From assembly GCA_038109305.1 (NCBI GenBank), contig JAYNIR010000001.1, positions 248,001 to 312,000 of the forward strand: DNA of 64,000 nucleotides, in the 5' to 3' direction. A program made the translations under genes and the position numbers. Below the pieces are notes generated by a model, which made no database searches, was not told the origin of the DNA, and saw only the letters and a program-made list of their open reading frames with translations. Of this stretch, positions 60,901 to 64,000 are shown in pieces (within the stretch, counting starts at the first letter, position 1; the number at the start of each line of letters is the position of its first letter). This stretch comes from UBA1479 sp038109305. Lineage in GTDB: Bacteria > Pseudomonadota > Alphaproteobacteria > Rhodospirillales > Casp-alpha2.

Positions 60901-61591
60901 AAGACCGCCCGTGGATGACGTAACGACACCAGACAGGTTTACCCCGGACTGGCTTGCGACCCGGTTTCGCGATCTGGAACGGGATCTGGACGTCTATCGC
61001 GGTGATCATGACCTCAACCCCGGCATGAAGATCGCTGACCGGCTGACCTCGGCGGCGGTTCTGGTGCCGCTGGTCGAACGTGACGGCGAAATCACGACGC
61101 TGTTCACGCAGCGCACTTCGCACCTGGCGAGCCACGCCGGGCAGATTAGTTTCCCCGGCGGGCGGGCGGAACCGGAAGACACCTCGCCCGAGGACACGGC
61201 CCTGCGCGAGACCGAAGAAGAAGTCGGCCTGACGCGCGACCGGATACACATCATCGGGCGACTTGACGAATACATCACCCGTACCGGGTATTCGGTGACG
61301 CCCGTGGTCGGGCTGGTGCAGCCGCCGTTCGATATCAAGCCCGATCCGTTCGAAGTCGAAAGCGTGTTCGAAGTGCCGTTGGCGTTTCTCATGGACCCGG
61401 CGAACCATCAGCGTCACCGCCGCGATATAGGCGGCGTGCGCCGGGATTTTTACGCCATGCCCTATTACGACTGGTTCATCTGGGGCGCCACCGCCGGGAT
61501 GATCCGCAACATGTATGACATCCTGGCCGAAACCGGCGGCGATCCGGACTTTCAACGGGTGCCCATCCCGCCGGCGGGGTCCGGCGGATGA
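60890..61591 (+). CDS. nudL: CoA pyrophosphatase (Nudix, NudL type)
   Basis: 233 residues. The NudL/UPF0035 motif (TLFTQRTSHLASHAGQISFP) immediately precedes the Nudix box with its RETEEEVGL core, a combination specific to coenzyme A diphosphatases. SVTPVVGLVQPPFDI and YYDWFIWGATAGMIRNMYD are the other conserved parts. It overlaps the DUF1285 gene and the following DUF6111 gene (ATGA), so all three are coupled. Confidence 0.92.
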   Translation: MTIERPPVDDVTTPDRFTPDWLATRFRDLERDLDVYRGDHDLNPGMKIADRLTSAAVLVPLVERDGEITTLFTQRTSHLASHAGQISFPGGRAEPEDTSPEDTALRETEEEVGLTRDRIHIIGRLDEYITRTGYSVTPVVGLVQPPFDIKPDPFEVESVFEVPLAFLMDPANHQRHRRDIGGVRRDFYAMPYYDWFIWGATAGMIRNMYDILAETGGDPDFQRVPIPPAGSGG

Positions 61592-61866
61592 TCCGCATTT
61601 TCCTGAGCTACGTTCTGCCGCTGATCCTGCCGACGGCGGGCTATATCGCGTGGGTCTGGTATTGCCGGAAGCGCGCTGCCAAGACGGGGGCGGAGGCGCC
61701 GGCCATCACCCGCGGCGGTCTGTTCTGGTCGATCATCGTCGGCGTAGTATTGGTCGGCGCCGGACTTGCCTGGGTCGCCATCACCCAGGGGGCCGGCCCC
61801 GGCGAAGGCGGCTACCAGTCGCCACGGATGGAAGACGGTCGTATTATACCCCCCCAGTTTAAGTAG
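61588..61866 (+). CDS. Small membrane protein, DUF6111-like
   Basis: 92 residues with two membrane helices, IRIFLSYVLPLILPTAGYIA and SIIVGVVLVGAGLAWVAITQ, and a C-terminal motif YQSPRMEDGRIIPPQFK that recurs in short alphaproteobacterial proteins placed between nudL and cca. No known function. ATG overlaps the nudL stop by four bases. Confidence 0.75.
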   Translation: MIRIFLSYVLPLILPTAGYIAWVWYCRKRAAKTGAEAPAITRGGLFWSIIVGVVLVGAGLAWVAITQGAGPGEGGYQSPRMEDGRIIPPQFK

Positions 61867-61926
61867 TGTGTTTTGATCACGGCTTCGGGTGCCGCCGCCC
61901 GACCCAGGGGAGACAAGGGCCCGACC

Positions 61927-63240
61927 ATGCCCGTCGAAAGCGATGAAGTCCTGGAAGTCCGGGGGATCAGCCCGACGCCGCTGGGCAAGGTACCGGTGGC
62001 GGACTGGCTCGCCTGGCCGGAAGTCCGTCGCCTCGTCGATGCCTTCGCCGCGGGCGGCCACGACATGCGGTTCGTCGGCGGCTGCGTTCGGGACGTTCTC
62101 GCCAAACGGCCGGTAAGCGATGTCGACTTGGCGACGCCGCTGCCACCGGACAAGGTCATGGCCATTTTGCAGGCTGCCGGGATCAAGACCGTGCCTACGG
62201 GCATCGACCACGGTACCGTCACCGCCGTCGTCGACGGCAAGGCGTTTCAGATCACGACGCTGCGGCGGGATGTTTCGACCGATGGCCGCCACGCGGAAGT
62301 CGCCTACACCGACGACTGGATCGAAGACGCAAAGCGCCGGGATTTCACCTTCAACGCCATGTCGTGCAATCCGTCGGGTGACATTTACGATCCGTTCGAA
62401 GGCATGCGCGATCTGGCTCACGGCATGGTCCGGTTCGTCGGCCGCGCCGACGACCGGATCAGGGAAGATTACCTCCGCATTCTCCGGTTCTTCCGGTTCT
62501 ACGGATATTACGGCCGCCCGCCCGCAAACAAAAACGCGCTCGCCGCCTGCCGCGCCCGCGCGGCCAAGCTAACGGAGCTCTCCGGCGAGCGGGTGCGGGA
62601 TGAGATTTTGAAAATTCTCGTCTGTCCGCTGCCGGCCGATGTGTTCGTGCTGATGCGGGGGTACGGCGTGCTTGAACAAATCCTGCCCGAAGCCGGCGAT
62701 GTGAAAGATTTGCGTCTGGTTTCGTGGCTGGCGCGGCGCGGCCTCGGCATGGACCACGTCAAACCCGAACCGATCCGCCATCTGGCGGCGTTGCTGGATA
62801 CGGACGCCGACGGCGCCGCCGGGGTCGCCGGACGGCTTCGCCTGTCCAACCGGCAGGCCGACCGGTTGATCGCGCTCGCCGCGCCGGCGTCGGCGGTGAC
62901 GCCGGACGGCGGCGGGCTCGAAAACGAACGGCTGATCCGGCGGCTCGGCCGGGAAACGTTCACCGACCTCGTGCTGATCGGATGGGGCCGCGAACTGGGC
63001 GCCGCCGGGCGGCTCAAGGCCGACAGGTCGCGGGCGTGGTGGGCGCTTGCCGATTTCGCAGACGGGTGGGCGGGGCAGCCGGTCCCGTTGCAGGGGCGCG
63101 ACCTTTTGGACATCGGCATGACGCCGGGCCCGCGCGTGGGCGAGGTATTGGGCGCCGTCGAGGCCTGGTGGGAAGAGGGCGGTTTTTCCGCCGACCGCGA
63201 TGCCTGCCTTGCGCACGCGCGCGCATTGTTGGAGACTTGA
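61927..63240 (+). CDS. cca: CCA tRNA nucleotidyltransferase
   Basis: 437 residues, class II nucleotidyltransferase that adds or repairs the CCA end of tRNA (or a poly(A) polymerase-like relative). Motifs: FVGGCVRDVLAKRPVSDVDLATP with the catalytic DVD, the RRDFTFNAMSCNP stretch, the template-binding EDYLRILRFFRFYGYYG, and the C-terminal arm. The proposed start ATG 61927 excludes a Gly/Arg-rich upstream extension. Length suits alphaproteobacterial CCA enzymes, which lack the HD domain. Follows DUF6111 by 60 bp. Confidence 0.93.
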   Translation: MPVESDEVLEVRGISPTPLGKVPVADWLAWPEVRRLVDAFAAGGHDMRFVGGCVRDVLAKRPVSDVDLATPLPPDKVMAILQAAGIKTVPTGIDHGTVTAVVDGKAFQITTLRRDVSTDGRHAEVAYTDDWIEDAKRRDFTFNAMSCNPSGDIYDPFEGMRDLAHGMVRFVGRADDRIREDYLRILRFFRFYGYYGRPPANKNALAACRARAAKLTELSGERVRDEILKILVCPLPADVFVLMRGYGVLEQILPEAGDVKDLRLVSWLARRGLGMDHVKPEPIRHLAALLDTDADGAAGVAGRLRLSNRQADRLIALAAPASAVTPDGGGLENERLIRRLGRETFTDLVLIGWGRELGAAGRLKADRSRAWWALADFADGWAGQPVPLQGRDLLDIGMTPGPRVGEVLGAVEAWWEEGGFSADRDACLAHARALLET

Positions 63241-63242
63241 TC

Positions 63243-63887
63243 GTGGCCCGCATCCGCATCTGTTTCATCGGCGATAGCCTTGTCCTTGGCACCGGCGACG
63301 GCGCGCAGCTCGGCTGGCCCGGGCGGCTGGCCCGGCGCGAAGTGCAGGCCGGGCACGACGTCACCACCTATAACCTTGGCATCCGCGCCGACACGTCGGA
63401 AATGGTTCTCGCCCGCTGGCGGGCCGAAGCCGGGGCCCGACTGCCCGCCATCCATCCGGGGGCGCTGGTGTTTTCCTTCGGCATCAACGACACTGCCGTC
63501 GAAAACGGGAGAGCCACGCGGGTCGCCTTCGACCAGTCGCTGGAAAACGCGCGGGCGATGATCACGGACGCCAAATCATGGCTGCCGACTTTGTGGATCG
63601 GCCCGACCCCCGTCGACGAGACGCAGCAGCCGTTTCAGGCAGGCCCGGCCGCGCCGGAACATGATTTTCGCAATGCCCGCGTCGTCCAGATGTCCGACGC
63701 TTTCGCCGAAATCGCCGACGACCTCGGCGTGCCGTATCTCGATTTGTTCACGCCGCTTTCGGGCGATGCGGGCTGGGCCGACTGTTTCAAATCCGGCGAC
63801 GGCGTTCACCCGACGGACAACGGATACGCCATGGAGGCCGAACGGATCGCCGGGTGGAGCGCTTGGCGCGGCTGGTTCGACGACTGA
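63243..63887 (+). CDS. GDSL/SGNH-type hydrolase
   Basis: 214 residues from GTG 63243, 2 bp after cca. SGNH blocks: block I ICFIGDSLVLGTG (nucleophile Ser), block II Gly in YNLGIRADTS, block III FSFGINDTAVENG (Asn), block V GDGVHPTDNGYAM (Asp-His). No signal peptide, so cytoplasmic. Substrate unknown; members are esterases, lipases or thioesterases. Last complete gene of the window. Confidence 0.9.
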   Translation: MARIRICFIGDSLVLGTGDGAQLGWPGRLARREVQAGHDVTTYNLGIRADTSEMVLARWRAEAGARLPAIHPGALVFSFGINDTAVENGRATRVAFDQSLENARAMITDAKSWLPTLWIGPTPVDETQQPFQAGPAAPEHDFRNARVVQMSDAFAEIADDLGVPYLDLFTPLSGDAGWADCFKSGDGVHPTDNGYAMEAERIAGWSAWRGWFDD

Positions 63888-64000
63888 TCCACGCGCCGGG
63901 CAACGCCCCTGCAGCCGCTGAGTCTCGCGGCATATCATCCATTTCTACTCTATGACCTCCTGCCAGATTGACCCTCCCGGCCTGCGTGGGAAAATACGCC
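63888..64000. other. Window end, no gene recognised
   Basis: 113 bp after the GDSL gene. No open frame of interest, repeat or terminator was recognised before the sequence ends. Confidence 0.4.

Overview
The window reads as one continuous piece of an alphaproteobacterial chromosome, most like a Rhodospirillales-type free-living aerobe. The basis is high GC with NNG/NNC-biased codons, a classical petABC cytochrome bc1 operon, an EnvZ/OmpR-type pair, UbiK, a COG1565/MidA-type methyltransferase, a phasin, monomeric NADP isocitrate dehydrogenase and DUF1285/DUF6111 families. No rRNA, tRNA, CRISPR array, intact transposase or prophage was seen. Species-level placement was not attempted.

Layout. 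1-4.8 kb: end of a CtpA protease, a YibQ-like divergent deacetylase, rppH, a Na+/Ca2+ antiporter, an SDR and folB. 4.8-5.2 kb: an AT-rich 380-bp gap with DnaA-box-like sequence. 5.2-12.8 kb: uvrC, pgsA, a molybdenum-cofactor run (mobB-moeA-moaD-moaE), a HAD phosphatase, a LOG protein and an OmpA-like protein. 12.8-16.2 kb: icd and ilvE on the minus strand, with a divergent MarR regulator. 16.8-19.9 kb: a two-component pair followed by a wrecked hybrid kinase. 20-24 kb: csaA, a phasin broken by a stop codon, a TetR regulator, proC, ybjN-like and ubiK genes. 24-34.3 kb: hldD, lgt, midA-like, pgeF, a possible 22-residue membrane peptide, a lipoprotein with three internal repeats, prsA, a FAH-family hydratase, rplY, pth and ychF.

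34.3-35.6 kb is a decay zone with remnants of two head-to-head genes, both lacking their 5' ends, and a lipoprotein gene with a stop just after its signal peptide. 35.7-41.2 kb: dienelactone hydrolase, then a methylthioadenosine-salvage run (mtnP, a small methyltransferase, a duplicated DUF1330 protein, mtnA, a GST) and a denD-like epimerase. 41.2-46.4 kb: a dispersed palindromic repeat, petABC, trmL, hemF and the tail of a peptide-binding protein. 46.5-53.2 kb: an isolated flgG, a quinone reductase, a Rid protein without the usual arginine, a LysR regulator divergent from a glyoxylate aminotransferase/hydroxypyruvate reductase pair, and a pirin. 53.3-60.2 kb: a MoxR-DUF58-BatA/DUF4159 envelope module on the minus strand. 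60.3-63.9 kb: DUF1285, nudL, DUF6111, cca and a GDSL hydrolase.

Most of the window is ordinary housekeeping. No convincing new defence or biosynthetic system was found. The most unusual features are four in-frame TAA codons that interrupt otherwise readable genes, the multi-lesion hybrid kinase, the GKTGG tandem insertion in UvrC, the candidate origin or regulatory region upstream of uvrC, and the GST/DUF1330 genes inside the methylthioadenosine-salvage run.
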